Shown piece after piece: positions 22,201 through 41,433 of a stretch of DNA of 64,000 nt. Positions within the stretch are counted from its first letter, which is position 1, and each line of letters starts with the position of its first letter. The notes below the pieces were generated by a model. That model saw only the letters and a list, made by a program, of their open reading frames with translations, made no database searches and was not told the DNA's origin. Position numbers and translations under genes: made by a program. The DNA is from Strigops habroptila (Eukaryota; Chordata; Aves; Psittaciformes; Psittacidae), in assembly GCF_004027225.2 (NCBI RefSeq), contig NC_044288.2, positions 4,494,719 to 4,558,718 on the forward strand, given 5' to 3'.

Positions 22201-24699
22201 GAGGATGGATTTGCAGGGTTGCGTTTCCAGTGGTGCTCAGTGTTTCCCTGCTGTGGTCTCCAGTAACTCAGACTGAGGTGGGGCTTCGCATGCTTTAAGC
22301 CACTTCTGCAGCTTCTCAGAGCAGAGCTGTCCTGCTTGGCATGGTTTATTCCAGGGAAAACTGTTTTTTGGAAGCAAAAGGGTGCTTTTGATTCCCCTTG
22401 GCCTGGGGGAAGGTCAGTGGCAGCTGGATGTTTGCAGACCACAAGGCCATCAGGAGAAACACCTTCTATTCCGCTGGCTGGAAGGGTTGAAGTCCAGGGG
22501 TAGTGCTGGAATCAACCTGGGATCACAAACACAGTCCCGGGCATTCACCTGCTCTGTGTCTGGAGCCATAGTGATAGCCCCATCCTCCTAGGAATGTTTG
22601 CCTTTTCCCTTGGCCTGCCTGGAAGGCCAAATGACGTTCCTTCACCCCCCAAAACCTCCCTCTCTGCTTCCTCGGGGGCTCCTGCCACTGCCTTTTCCCT
22701 GTCTTCACTCTGTCTTCTTTCAGGTGCCACCAGCCTGAACTGCCAGATTTGGAGTGTCACAGATGCCATTACCCTGAGCACTGCTGAGGCTCCCGTGAGC
22801 CACGAGCCTGCAGGGGCTGAGGACAGAACAGCCCCGGGATTTGGGGTTTGGTGACACAGAGGGAGCGCCACACGTAGCGCAGGCACCACAACGCCGTGTA
22901 CCAGCCACCCGCTGATCCAGGCCCGCGAGCGGCTCAGGTCAGAGTCAGGGTTTCTGGTGCTGGTTACAGGGCTGAGGTGGTGAAGCAACAAAGCTCAGGC
23001 TGGGCTCGGGGTGGTGCCATGAACTCTGTGTCTGTGTGTGATGTAGAACCGGCCCCGTTTGCAGCCTTGGATCCTGCTGCAGGAACAGAGCCCAACCGGC
23101 TCCCTTGATCTCCAGCGACTCCAGGTAGCAGCAGCAGTGCTCTGACATAGCTGAGAACAGGGTGAAACTCATCACAGCCCTGCCAGCTCACCTGCACCCC
23201 AGTGCAGCACAGACACTGCCAGGTACCCTCACCCCAGGGCAAAGCATCTCCAAGATGCTGCTGTTTTACCATGGCCAAAGCACAGACAGTTGTAAGATGA
23301 ACAGGCACACAAGGATCCCAATGCAGCCGCCCCAACCTGGGTCCTTCCTCACCTACAATGTCACTGCTCAAGTGGGTGGGTGCGTGCTGGTTTTTGACCC
23401 CAAGAGGCTATAAAACTGGGAGATTAAATGCAAACAATGTCCTATTGTGGCAAAAAAAGCACTAAACCCAAGCAGGCCAGGTGCAGTGCCAGGCTGGACT
23501 TTGCCCAAGCTGGTTTTTCAGCCGTTTGTGCCCACTCCCTCTGGTAGGAGGTGGAAATGTTTCGGGGAAGCAGAGACAAGAACCACAGCAGCAGGGATCT
23601 GGGGTAGCCTGCAAAGGACTTTCCTTGTTAGCTCATCATAAAGGAGACCTGGGGCAAGGGTGGCTTCTTCAGCACAGTCATGTGCTGCTACGTGGAGAGC
23701 AGTGCTTGGAGCAATGGGGCTTGGTCAGCCCCGAGTGTTTCAGTGGAGTCTGGAGTTCAGCAGGACTCAGGAGTGAGACATGAGGCTCCAACTGCCTCTC
23801 CTTGGCCAGGCAGGGAGCCTGGAGGCATTGCCCCCTCCCTTCTCACACCCCTGCAGGAGAAACCACACATTCTACCTGGAAATAAGCCACTTTTCTTTTT
23901 TCCTTTATGTTGCAGTGCAGTTTAACAGGATATGAACATGCAGAGGAATGCCACTTGGCAGCAGGAGCTCAGGAAACACAGCAGCGCCTGTCAGTAGTCA
24001 GCAGGTGAAGAGGCTCTTGGGAAAGAGGCAGGAGACACAGTCCCAGCAAGAAGAGCCCCCCCAAAGACACCCCCATGCTCTCCCCTGCCCACAACCACAG
24101 GCTCTCCAGCCTTCCCTTACCACAGGGTAGCAGATCAACCCCTCCAGACTACAAGCAGCAGCAAAGGAGGAGCAGAGTCTGTCTCCACTGCAATAGCTGG
24201 GGGTTTTAGACTGGTGTTTTCCCTTCCCAAGGAGGCAGAAGGAGACTTCTTTTACAAAATAAACTGACCCTTGTTTTCACAGAAGAGCAGGAAGCTGAGG
24301 GGAAGGGAGTAAAAACTCAGGAGTACCTACTGCCAAACTGCACCGGCAAAGGGTGGATGAGCAGCTCTGAAGAGCCAGGAGACAAAGCTAAGTGATACAT
24401 TAAGATATGTCCCAGAACCTCTCAAGTCTGGCTCTTGTTGCTCTAACTCTCTTTTTGCTCTAACCCCTCCTCTCTTAACTGCCTTTTGGAAAGTGTCTCA
24501 GATGGTTTCAACTAGAGCTGCTGCAGCCTTGTGTTGTGCTCAACACAGGACAACTGAGGATGACTTTGTGAGGCTGCCTCCACTGCAAGCTCGGGTGGGG
24601 ATGCTCAAGTGTCTACTCGCCCAAGGTAAGGGATGTCCAGCAATACGTATCCTGCCCCATTCGATGGGCTGACTGAAAGAGGGGGGAGAAGGGGAGGGC
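19239..24699. other. Space between convergent KDF1 and NUDC
   Basis: No gene is recognised. The interval must hold the NUDC 3' untranslated region next to 24699, but a canonical minus-strand AATAAA is not present close to the stop; the nearest is at 22345-22350, so NUDC may use a variant signal. Many overlapping open frames on both strands have no family resemblance. No CR1 or other repeat was recognised. Confidence 0.4.
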
Positions 24700-32453
<7,754 letters not shown>

Positions 32454-32548
32454 GGCGCCCGCCGCGCCGCCCGCCTCAGCCCCTCACACCGGCAGCCGGA
32501 AGCGGAACCGGCGCCAACGGAAAGGCAAACGCGCACTTCCCACATCCA

Positions 32549-32649
32549 CCAATCCCAGAGCGTCTCTTCGCTGATTGACACCAGTCGCAACCAATCAGTT
32601 GGAGGAGGGGGGCGGGACGCGGGGCGCGGGGTCCGGTTGCTATAGCAAC
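32549..32649 (-). promoter_or_regulatory. NUDC core promoter: CCAAT boxes and RFX X-box
   Basis: Upstream of the NUDC ATG (32453) the plus strand shows CCAAT at 32549-32553 and at 32591-32595 (within ACCAATCAG, a good NF-Y match). A perfect palindrome GTTGCTATAGCAAC at 32636-32649 matches the RFX X-box (consensus GTTGCCATGGCAAC) with two symmetric differences. The region lies in a CpG island with GGGGCGGGAC. The promoter may be bidirectional. Confidence 0.6.
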
Positions 32650-32821
32650 GGCCTGGCCGGGCCTTTCCAGAAAGGTCGGTGGAGGCCTCCGGGCCTGTGC
32701 GGGGTCTCGGTCCCTGCCGGGCCTTGCTCTGCCCTCCCGGGGACACCGGCTCTGCCCCCGTGTCCCCCATCACCGGCGAGCCCGGGTCCTGTCTCGGCAC
32801 CGGCGTGGGGTGCTGGAGTAT

Positions 32822-33221
32822 GGTCCTGGTACACGGATAGGGAGGATGAAGAGCAGGGACTGCTCAAGGGGCAGGAGGTGGCTTGGAGCGGTCTGGTCTC
32901 GTTTTCTCTCCTCCCCGGGGGAGAAGATGGAGTAACAGAGAAGGTAAAATAAACCCGAATCCTCCCGCTGTTATATCTCCTGACTTACACGCCACCCATG
33001 TGCTGGTGTGCCCTCAGGGACGCGGGTTAATGGTGGTCCTGGGGTGATGGGTGGACTCGGTGGTCTTAAAGGTGTTTTCCAACCTCGTTGATTCTGTGTC
33101 TGTGCCACACTGAGCCTTCCCTGTACAACCCAAAGCGTGCTGCTGTGCATGAGGGCTGGCAGCCCATGGTGCTGATGAAAGGTAAAATGAGTTGCCCCTA
33201 TCTGATTGCTCCTTCAAATGG
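32822..33221 (+). pseudogene. Inverted partial copy of NUDC exon 2 with flanking introns
   Basis: A genomic, non-processed duplicate of the NUDC exon 2 region lying head-to-head with the gene, upstream of its promoter. It keeps both flanking intron sequences, including the donor-like AGAGAAGGTAAAATAA, but has lost the 3' part of intron 1, the acceptor and the first two-thirds of exon 2: sequence jumps from TTTTCTCTCCT to CCCCGGGGGAGAAGATGG. A short CR1 piece at about 33030-33101 interrupts it. It has no acceptor, so it cannot act as an exon of NUDC. Its right end, near 33221, is followed by unique sequence. Confidence 0.8.
33030..33101 (+). mobile_element. Short CR1 3' end
   Basis: GGTGGACTCGGTGGTCTTAA followed by AGGTGTTTTCCAACCTCG and TTGATTCTGTG matches the last ~70 bp of a CR1 subfamily different from the other copies here. 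It lies within the inverted NUDC duplicate and is absent from the source copy, so it inserted after the duplication, or the target site was lost from the source. Confidence 0.65.
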
Positions 33222-33700
33222 GGTATTTTTTGCCATCCCTGTGTGTGTTAGGGTTAGGGGTGTGTGTCTCCCTCTGTGCCACAGGCATCCCTCCTTCTCC
33301 CACCACCCCTTTAGAAATCCACGGTTAGAAGCTGCTGCTTCCCTGACTCAATTCCTGCTGGGCAATGGATAAAACCACTCAGTAATTCCGGTGAAAACCC
33401 AAGAATTTGCCCTTCTCCTGCCCTGCACTTCCCCGGAGAGACCCGAAACCGATCGATGTGCCTCGCCTGGGGCTGACTGCCACAGCCCATGGCTCACCGG
33501 CTCTCTCTTCCTCCTCTCTAACAACCAGAGCCTCCTCAGCAAGGTCAGGCAAACAGCCGCTGATAAAACAACTTCCAGGTTGCTCATTCCAAGGCCGGAG
33601 CACTCAGGTCATGGAGGGGAGGCCCCAGACGAGTGTGTGTGACCCCGCTGGCAGTGACATTGCCAGCAGCGCAGAGGCCTTGGTGCCATGGTACAGCCTG
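33222..33700. other. Spacer between NUDC duplicate and NR0B2 promoter
   Basis: No gene is recognised. A short TTAGGGTTAGGGG at 33248-33260 contains two telomere-like units, which is within chance expectation. Confidence 0.4.
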
Positions 33701-33710
33701 GGTTAATGAC

Positions 33711-33933
33711 TTTGTTTGCACTGTTTGGGTAATGGTGATAAGGTCGCCCAACCCACTGGCCCTTTCCTTTGCTGCTTCATTGAGAAAACGGCCGTTGACA
33801 CAGTGCAGAAAACAACTTTGCCCCGGCCAATCAGCCCGGGGACGGCGGGTGGTTGGGCTGTTATAATGACTGCTTAATCACAGCGCGGTCAAGGCTGTGG
33901 AGGGGTGTTTCACTGCTGGCCCGGCCTTATAAG
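33711..33933 (+). promoter_or_regulatory. NR0B2 promoter with liver-type factor sites
   Basis: In order on the plus strand: GGTTAATGAC (HNF1 half-site-like) just before a FOXA-type TGTTTGC at 33713-33719; a DR1 at 33812-33824 whose minus strand reads GGGGCAAAGTTGT, close to the HNF4A consensus; CCAAT at 33827-33831; TCAAGGCTG at 33889-33897, an NR5A (LRH-1/SF-1) type monomer site; and a TATA-like TTATAAG at 33927-33933. LRH-1 and HNF4A control of mammalian NR0B2 is established; that these precise sites are used is inference. The expected transcription start is about 33955-33962. Confidence 0.55.
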
Positions 33934-34083
33934 GGTGGGTTTGAGCAGCTATGGGCTGGCAGAGCTGGGAGGACCGGGAGAATCCAGCCTGCGGCGGACG
34001 GTTTAGGAGGGATTTTATGTCTCTCTCCCATCTGCTGTAGCAGGAGCTGAGTTTTGCTGAGGATCCAGCCGCTCGGTTTGGCT

Positions 34084-35287
34084 ATGACCAGCAGCAGCAT
34101 GGACATGGACTGTGAGAGGTGCCAGTGCCACAGTGAGGACAAGCACACCGCCATCCTCTACACCCTCCTCAGCCAGAACCTCAGCCACAGCCCAGCGCAG
34201 CAGCGCTGCCTCTGCCACCAGCGCCGCACCGTCTGCCTCCGCACGCCCCACGTCACCTGCCAGGCGGCCTCCAACGTGCTGGTAAAGACCATCAGCTTCA
34301 TGAAAAACCTCCCTTCCTTCAACCTGCTGCCACGAGAGGACCAGCTCCTGCTGCTGGACAGCTGCTGGGTCCCCCTTTTCCTCCTGGGGCTGGTCCAGGA
34401 GATGGTGACCTTCGAGGTGATGGAGACCCCAGCCCCCAGCATGCTCAAGAAGATCCTCCTCGATGGGCAAAGCAAACGGCAGGAGCCTGAGTGGACACAG
34501 CCCACGCTGGTGGCTGTGCAGCGGCTGCAGTGCTGCCTCAACACCTTCTGGAGCCTGGACCTGAGCCCCAAGGAGTACGCCTACCTGAAGGGAGCCATTC
34601 TCTTCAATCCTGGTGAGTGCCCAGTGCTCATGGCTCTGCCTGCAGGTGGGAGAGCTCACACTGTTCCCATCGGCATCTCCACATGTGCCTCTTGGCTTGG
34701 GGACCCTCAGAGCATCCCGTTACCTCATTCTTAACACTGATCACTACCAAAAGTCCGGGGAGGAGGGATGTCAGAGCTTTGCCTGCCCTGCAGGCACTAA
34801 AGCACCCCAGGATTGAGCAGTTTACCCAGTTAATTTCTTTTCCTCCTTCAAACAACAACCCTGGAATAGCTACAACTCCATAGTGCTGCATACACCTCAT
34901 TAGCATGGCCTTGGAGAGCCCTTCTGAGAAATAGGGAAGGAGAAGGGTGGGATGGGCAAAAGCTGGGGCGCTTTTCCAGCCTCCTTCATCACTCTTTCCC
35001 CCTGTCCCTCGGCAGACGTCCCTGGGCTGAGGGCCTCCCTCTACATCGAGAGCCTGCAGCAGGAAGCCCAGCGAGCGCTTCAGGAGGTGCTGCAGCCCCT
35101 GCACCCCGAGGACCAGGGCCGCTTCGCCCACATTTTGCTGATCGCCTCCACCTTGAAATCCATCCCTCCTGCCCTCATCACGGATCTCTTCTTCCGACCC
35201 ATCATCGGCAACGCGGACATCATGGAGCTCCTCGCCGAAATGCTCTATGAGATAACGGGCAGGCAGGTGGCTCCTGCGGCGTGCTGA
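34084..35287 (+). CDS. NR0B2: Small heterodimer partner, orphan nuclear receptor (NR0B2/SHP)
   Basis: Two coding exons, 34084-34612 and 35016-35287, joined in phase 1, encode 266 residues (human 257). SHP has a nuclear-receptor ligand-binding domain but no zinc-finger DNA-binding domain; it binds other receptors (LRH-1, HNF4A, FXR partners) and represses them, closing the bile-acid feedback loop on CYP7A1. Recognisable segments include [11 protein letters not shown] near residue 24, [16 protein letters not shown], the [20 protein letters not shown] helix region, [22 protein letters not shown] at the exon junction, [20 protein letters not shown] and the C-terminal helix [12 protein letters not shown]. 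The two-exon structure and the intron position after 'LFNP' match the mammalian gene. The C-terminus extends a few residues (RQVAPAAC) beyond the human end. Confidence 0.97.
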
Positions 35288-36099
35288 GGAGCCACGCTCA
35301 GCCCCCAGCCCCAGGGGTGCTCCCCACGCCTCGCCAGGTGAGGGAAGTGAATCTGGGAGCAGGGATTTAGCCTTGGACTCTGCAGGGATTGTGTTAGGGA
35401 TGAGGCAGGAGGATTCTGCCGGGCTGCAGCAGAGCAGGCAGAGAAACTGCTCCCATTCAGCTGGTGTTTACAGCAGCTCTTGGTCTCCGTTTCAGGCACC
35501 TGTGAACAGAGCATGGAGCAGGGCAGGTTAGAGCCCAGCCTGGTTTTCACTCAATGAATCCTTGATCCCATTGAAATCAATGTGCATTTTGCTGTTAACT
35601 CCAGGCGATGAGGTTTATCCTCAACTAACAGCTTGATTCTGTGGTGTTGAGGCACGTCCTCAGCATCGCTTCCCAATCCAAACATGGTGGGATTAGGTCT
35701 GGGTGAAGTCTTGGTCTGTTTATTGTGCTCGAAGTCTTAGAACTGCTCATGAAAGATCTTCTAAGGCACCAAAAGGGGAAAAGCCAGTATTAAATCTTGC
35801 AGGGTGTGCAGATTTCCCTCTTTTACACTAAGACTCTTTTCTCTCTAAGACCATGAAATGCCACAGGACTGCTTGCTTACTAAGAGCATTTGGGGCCGTG
35901 GGCTCACCTCTGTGAGCCAGTGAGCAAACCCCAAGCTGCAAACACTGTGGAGCTGAACTGAGCTGGTTTAGCAGTAAAACCAAAGATCCCTCGTTGGAGA
36001 TACAGCCTGGAGAGCTCGTTCCTCCTGCCTGCAGCTTCTGCCACAAGTTAGATGTCAGTATTTTATAAGGAAACATTCTGTGGTTTGTATATAAGACGT

Positions 36100-36121
36100 A
36101 ATAAATTATTTTTTTAATAAA
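36100..36121 (+). terminator. Poly(A) signals for NR0B2
   Basis: Two AATAAA motifs at 36100-36105 and 36116-36121 in an AT-rich stretch about 0.8 kb after the NR0B2 stop. The interval 35288-36099 is the presumed 3' untranslated region, with no other feature seen. Confidence 0.75.
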
Positions 36122-36955
36122 ACAGTTTATGTTTTGGAACGTGGTGGTGATTTGCTAGAGCTGGGGTTCACTTTCTGAGGGGGGCTAGAAAAAACGGATG
36201 GCGTGGAGAGGATGCTCCAATGGAAAGGGGCGTTCCATAGAAATCCATCTGCCTTGCCGTGGGGAGGGAGCGTTGTGATGGGACACAAGGAATTCGCCGT
36301 TCTCCAGGCGCTGAGCCTCACCCAGGGCTCCCGGCCCACTGGTGGTGTCAGAAGTGGATGCTCTGACTCACCTGGATGCACACGCGGCTGCCAATAGGCT
36401 CAAACGCCATCCCCGGGGCCGTGCCCAGCCCAGCCAAGGTGTTGGGTGAAGCCTCCCCTCTTTCCGTCCCCCTCCTGCCCATGGAAACACCTCAGCCCAC
36501 CACTGAGCAGGGACAGAGGCTTCCAAGGTGATCTCAGCCCCATGACGGCCGTTTTCCATGGGGCAGGGAGTGCATGAGTCACCGGATGAGGCCCATGGGC
36601 AGCCCCGAGCCTGGTGACACGTGTGTGAGTCATGGCATGCGGGTGCCAGAGTTACCCCAAACCAGGCACAGGGGAGAACCCCCGGTGCCTCCATCCTGCC
36701 CCCGGTCCCACCAGCCCCTGGGACAGGGATCGCTGTGCGCTGCCCCGCCTGCTGTGTCACTGCCCATGGGGCAGGTCTGATGCTGCAGGGACACCCCTCC
36801 ATGGTGGGACACATGGCGCTGGGGCTTCACCAAGGGAGCAAGCCCCTTGCATGGGGCTGTACTGCATGGCATGGGGGGCTCCGAGACCCCCAGCACCCCC
36901 ATGGCTTGTGACCCCCTACCTGTGGCCACCCCCAGACCTCCCCTAACCCCTCCTG
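36122..36955. other. Spacer between NR0B2 and GPATCH3
   Basis: GC-rich unique sequence with overlapping open frames on both strands and no family resemblance. No repeat or RNA gene was recognised. Confidence 0.4.
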
Positions 36956-37026
36956 GCCACCAGGCGGCGCCCACTCCGCAGCCGACGTCATCAGAGCGCG
37001 GCGTGCCGGCGGGGCAAGATGGCGGC
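36956..37026 (+). promoter_or_regulatory. GPATCH3 promoter: CTCF-like, CRE-like and YY1 motifs
   Basis: CCACCAGGCGGCGCC at 36957-36971 is one base from the CTCF core. GACGTCATC near 36983 resembles a CRE. AAGATGGCGGC at 37016-37026 matches the YY1 consensus and contains the start codon itself, as in many TATA-less housekeeping promoters with short leaders. Confidence 0.5.
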
Positions 37027-40000
37027 GCCCACGAGTACCGCCGGTAATGGCGGCACCGCTCGGTACTGCCTGGTGAGCGGCATCCCGGCCGCGCTGCGCT
37101 CCGCACAGCTCCGCTCCTACTTCAGCCAGTTCATAGAGGCCGGCGGCTTCCTCTGCTTCCACTACCGACACCGCCCCGAGCGCCCGCGGCCGGCGGGGAG
37201 CGCTGAGGAGGCCGCGGCGCCGCGCACTTGCTCCTGCCTGGTGGCCGTGCAGCCCGGCCGCGCCCGCCGCTTCGTCCGCATGTACTCGGGCAAGCGGTGG
37301 GTCGGGCCCGGCGGTGCCTCGCTGCCCGGCCGCTGCCTCATCCGCAGGGTCCGCCTCAGCCGCGGCGCAGGTACGAGCACCGGGGGATAGGGGGGGTCGG
37401 GTCGGGTCTCCCCTGATGGGTCTGGGGGGGTCCGTTGGGCTCCCGCAGGTGCCAACCTGAGTGTTCAAACCCCTCACGGAGCTTTCTTAAGGCGTTAAAC
37501 CCTTCCTGAGGCAAGAAGAGTCGGTTTGGAGCCTGCTTATCCCTCTCCTGCCTGGGCGAGCCCTGCTTTACCCCTCTGTGGTGGAGTATGTGCCCTCACA
37601 AAGCCATTCCTTCCCTCCTGCAGGCACAGAGGCGTCTCTCTGCAGCGGGGACAAGCCGGTTGCAGGCGAGTCTATTGCAGAAGAAGACTTGAAGCGGTTG
37701 CCTGAGTTCAACCCTCCTTCCTTCATGCCTTATGGGAACGTGGGCACCCCCGTGAAGGTTTTCATGGAGCTGATCCGGGCCTGCAGGCTGCCTCCCTGGA
37801 TTATCAAGAAATTGCAGCTGGATTTTCCGAAGACAGGCTCATCCCGTAGGTATGGGAATGTGCCTTTTAAATACCAGGACACTGAGACAGTTATAGAAGA
37901 AGAAAGAGTTTACACTGCTACGGGGGATGAGATCACAGAGGAAGAGGGGCCCGTGGCAAGATCTGGGGTGACTCAACCAGCCAGTGCTGAGGAAGATGAG
38001 GAGGAGCAGGAGAAGGAGGAAGAGCAGTCGCACTCGGATGATGTAAGTGGATGTTTCTAGCACCATCCAGAGTTGTCCAGTGCCGCTGCACAGCTGGGGG
38101 GGACGATACAGCTCTCTCAGAGCTCATGTTTCATCTTTCAATTGTATTGGACAAATTGCTTGTCTGAAAACAGTGTTAACATAAGGTTGTTCACGTCTTG
38201 GTGCACCGAGCCCCTTGGCGCCTGAACAGTGTGTGGGCATTAACACCTCCAAAACTGCTTGTGCACATCAAGCTGGTTGTAGGGCTTGAGCCCAAAGGGT
38301 TTGGTGCAGAGGAGCAGGCACAGGAGGAGGCTGGTGCTACAGGAGCAGATCCCTGCCCTGCTGCGTGGCAGATTGGCCCAGCTCTGCTGTTGCTTGTAAA
38401 TGAGATTTGGGAGGCCGTTTATGTGCTGGAAACGACACGTGGAGCTGTACAAATGGTTGACCTTGATTGCTCCTGGGCTTGAAGTTAGTAGTTCTGAGAA
38501 AAATGGCTTTCGTGGCAAAGATACTCCTAGAAAACTGGGCTGGACAGGCTCTCCAGAGACTTTCTCCCTTCCCTCCACCTGACAGACGCCTGTCTAGCCT
38601 GTTGTTACAGCCCTCTGTCATTACAGAGCCAGCACAATCCTGAGGCAAGCCTTTCCCTTTTCTTTGCTACACCAGAATTAGCTTAGATGCCAAATCTTTG
38701 CTGCAATTTTATGCCAGAAGGTTCTCCTAGCAACAGCGGACACAGGGAACGCTTTGTTCCCTCCTTTACAAGTTTTGTATTCAGTCTTTTCTTCTCCAGA
38801 CTAAGCAGACTCCTGTAGCTGTTTCTCACAGGGTGTTTCCTGGATCTCCAGCCATTCTTTTGGCTGTTCCTCAGCTGGTTAGTGTCTTCTTTACAGGACT
38901 CTACCCCGAAGTGGGCAGGCAGCAGTAAAGCTGTCAGTGTGATCCGTGTCCGTGCCAGTGAGCTGCTTCCCTGGAGCCAACACAATCTCTTTAGGGATCA
39001 ACAGGAGTGGAATTAATTTGTTGCTAGTGCTGACTTTACGTCCAACACACCTGCTCCTTACATGGGCATCTTTGTGTTGCAGAGTGAGTCCGCTGCTGAA
39101 AGCATGCTGTGAAGTGGGTGTGATGTGGTATTTTTCACCACTTCTGTCTGCTGACTCTGAAGATGGCATTAGTCAGGGGAATGAAGTCATCAGTGCTGGT
39201 CATGTTAGTGCCTGAAAGCAGCAGGCTGAGGCGAGCTCTGTCGACAAAGCTGTTTCATAGGGAAGGGGTTGTGATGGGCCGTGAGGGTGAGGGCAACGGG
39301 GGAGGCTGTGTGCTGTCTGGCACCCAACTTTCTCCATCGCCTTTGCAGGACAATGATACCTGTGAGGAATGGGAGCGCCACGAGGCTCTGTACGAGGATG
39401 TGACCCAGCAGGACCGTGTGGAGGAGAGGCTCTTTGAAGAGGAGATTGAGCTGAAGTGGGAGAAAGGCGGCTCTGGCCTTGTCTTCTACACAGATGCTCA
39501 GTACTGGCAGGAGAAGAACGGAGGTAATGTTGGTGTTTGTGTCACTGAGCCACAAACTAACCACCACGAGCTGGGGGGGGCCCAGCCCTGCAGGTAAATC
39601 AGGTGTGACCCCATAGGAGCACTCCCCATCAGCTGCAGATGTGGGCATCTTGCCATTGCTTTTTAAACCTTCCCTCGATCACAAAACCTGCAGTGGTTCA
39701 ATCCGGTCACCAGAGACCCCAGTGGTTGTGCTGGCAGCCTGTGGTGTAAGCACTGTGGTGTGCAGAGTTTCTAATACCATTTCCTTCCCGTTTTGTTGGA
39801 GAAAATAGAGATCTGGGCCACCAGCAAACAGCTCTTCTGTGTCAGACTTCCACAGCCATCCCCAAAACTCTTGTTTCCTTTCTCTTGGCAGACTTCGATG
39901 AGCAAACTGCGGATGACTGGGATGTGGACATGAGCATCTACTATGACAAAGGTATCTTGAGCTGAACCCCCCCCTCAGGAAACCAGGGAGGTTGGGAAAC

Positions 40001-41433
40001 TCTGACCCTGCAGAATTTCTGCAGTGAGGAACTCTTTGGCTTTGTCATCCTTTGAAAGCGTCCAAGACGTCAGTGTACATCAAACAACGTTTCTTCTTGT
40101 CTGGCAGTGACACTTGCCAAAAAGAACAGGTTCTGCCTCCTTGTTGCGTGATGCTCTGGGGGAAATGATGGTAGTGAACAGCTTTCCTGAGCTGTGCTGC
40201 TCTGACTCTTGCTTCTTTCTCCCTAGATGGAGGCGATAAGGATGCTCGGGACTTTGTCCAGATGCAGCTGGAACAGCGACTCCGGGATGGTTTGGAGGAT
40301 GGGTCTGTTTCAAGGCTGCAGATTGGCGCCTTTGAGAGATACACCAAGGTGAGCTCTGGATACAGGCTCAGGAGGGGATGGAGCAGGGCAGGAAGGGCAG
40401 AGGTGGCAGTGCTCGTGGCTTAGGGAGAGGAGAGGTCTTAGAAGGGGCAGAGCATTCTGCAGAAGATGAGGATGGGCTTTGTCCAACAACTCTGTGATGG
40501 TTTTTTTCCTTTCTCCCCAGGGCTTTGGCAGGAAGGTGCTGGAGCAGCAGGGCTGGATGGAGGGGCTGGGGCTGGGGACCAGCAACTCCGGAATGGCTGA
40601 AGCTCTGGACAACGAGGGTCAGAACCCCAGATGTAAGAGGGGGCTGGGGTAAGTACCCAACCCTGCCCTGCTGGGTGGTGTTCAGAGCTTCTGCCTGGGC
40701 CCTCTGGGCTGACACAGCAGCTAACTGGCTGCAGAAGAGCAGGGATCTGCCTTCGTGCAGCTGGTGGCAGGGCCTGCCACAGTTCTCCAGAGCCAAATAT
40801 GCTGCTGTTCCTGATGGTCCAGTGCTCCTTACAGGAGCTTGTGGTGTTAGAGTAGAACTGGAATCACTTGCAGGTTTGTGCAGCACACAAACACAAAGGG
40901 AGAACTGTGCTTGTGGACTGAGGGTCACCTCTGCTATGGTATTCTGGTAGGGAGAGCCCCAGCTACCTGAGCTGTAGCTGTGCATCTCAGCCCTACCTTC
41001 TCAGGGGAAGGGATTGGAGGCTTTGTGTGGTGCTGTGCTTCACTGTGAGGGCTGGCTCTTCTACAGCAATCTCACAGCCAGGAACAGGACAAGAATCCTT
41101 ATTACAAGGACACTTCTCCTGTGCAGCAGGTGAAGGAAAGGAGCTGGGATGCACAGGGCTATCTGTCTGCCTCAGCGATGTGGGACCAAACATTTCCTGC
41201 TTCCTTCTTCTAGGTACCACGGGGAGAAGCTGCCAACTTTCAGCAGGGTGAAAAAGCCCCGGCGAGACGCTCCCATCCTCATCTCAACCATCTACGATGA
41301 CCCTGACCCAAAGGACAGTGGTGACCAGCTGCTCAGGCGCCAGCCACCCACTGCCATGAAGTACAGGCAGGACATGGCATTTGTCCGGGCATCCCATCGC
41401 GCTCTGCAGAGCTTCAGGGCCCAGTCACGCTGA
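37019..41433 (+). CDS. GPATCH3: G-patch domain-containing protein 3 (GPATCH3)
   Basis: Seven exons: 37019-37370, 37624-38042, 39349-39523, 39892-39951, 40227-40348, 40521-40648, 41214-41433, all GT-AG and in phase, encoding 491 residues (human about 525). GPATCH3 is a G-patch protein reported to dampen RIG-I/MAVS antiviral signalling and to act in eye development. The N-terminal region (residues about 15-115; YCLVSGIPAALRSAQLRSYF, FLCFHYRHRPER, MYSGKRW) resembles an RRM-like fold; the middle contains NVGTPVKVFMELIRACRLPP and PKTGSSRRYGNVPF; then an acidic Glu-rich stretch (about 230-260) and EEEIELKWEKGGSGLVFYTD. The G-patch begins GFGRKVLEQQGW (about residue 377) and ends RCKRGLGYHGEKL. The C-terminus holds LISTIYDDP, LRRQPPTAMK and DMAFVRAS. 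The shorter length than human falls mainly in exon 1, which lacks the spacer before the CSCLV block. Confidence 0.96.

Noticed and set aside
33248-33260. Interstitial telomeric repeat
   Set aside because: Only two TTAGGG units; expected by chance in GC-rich DNA.
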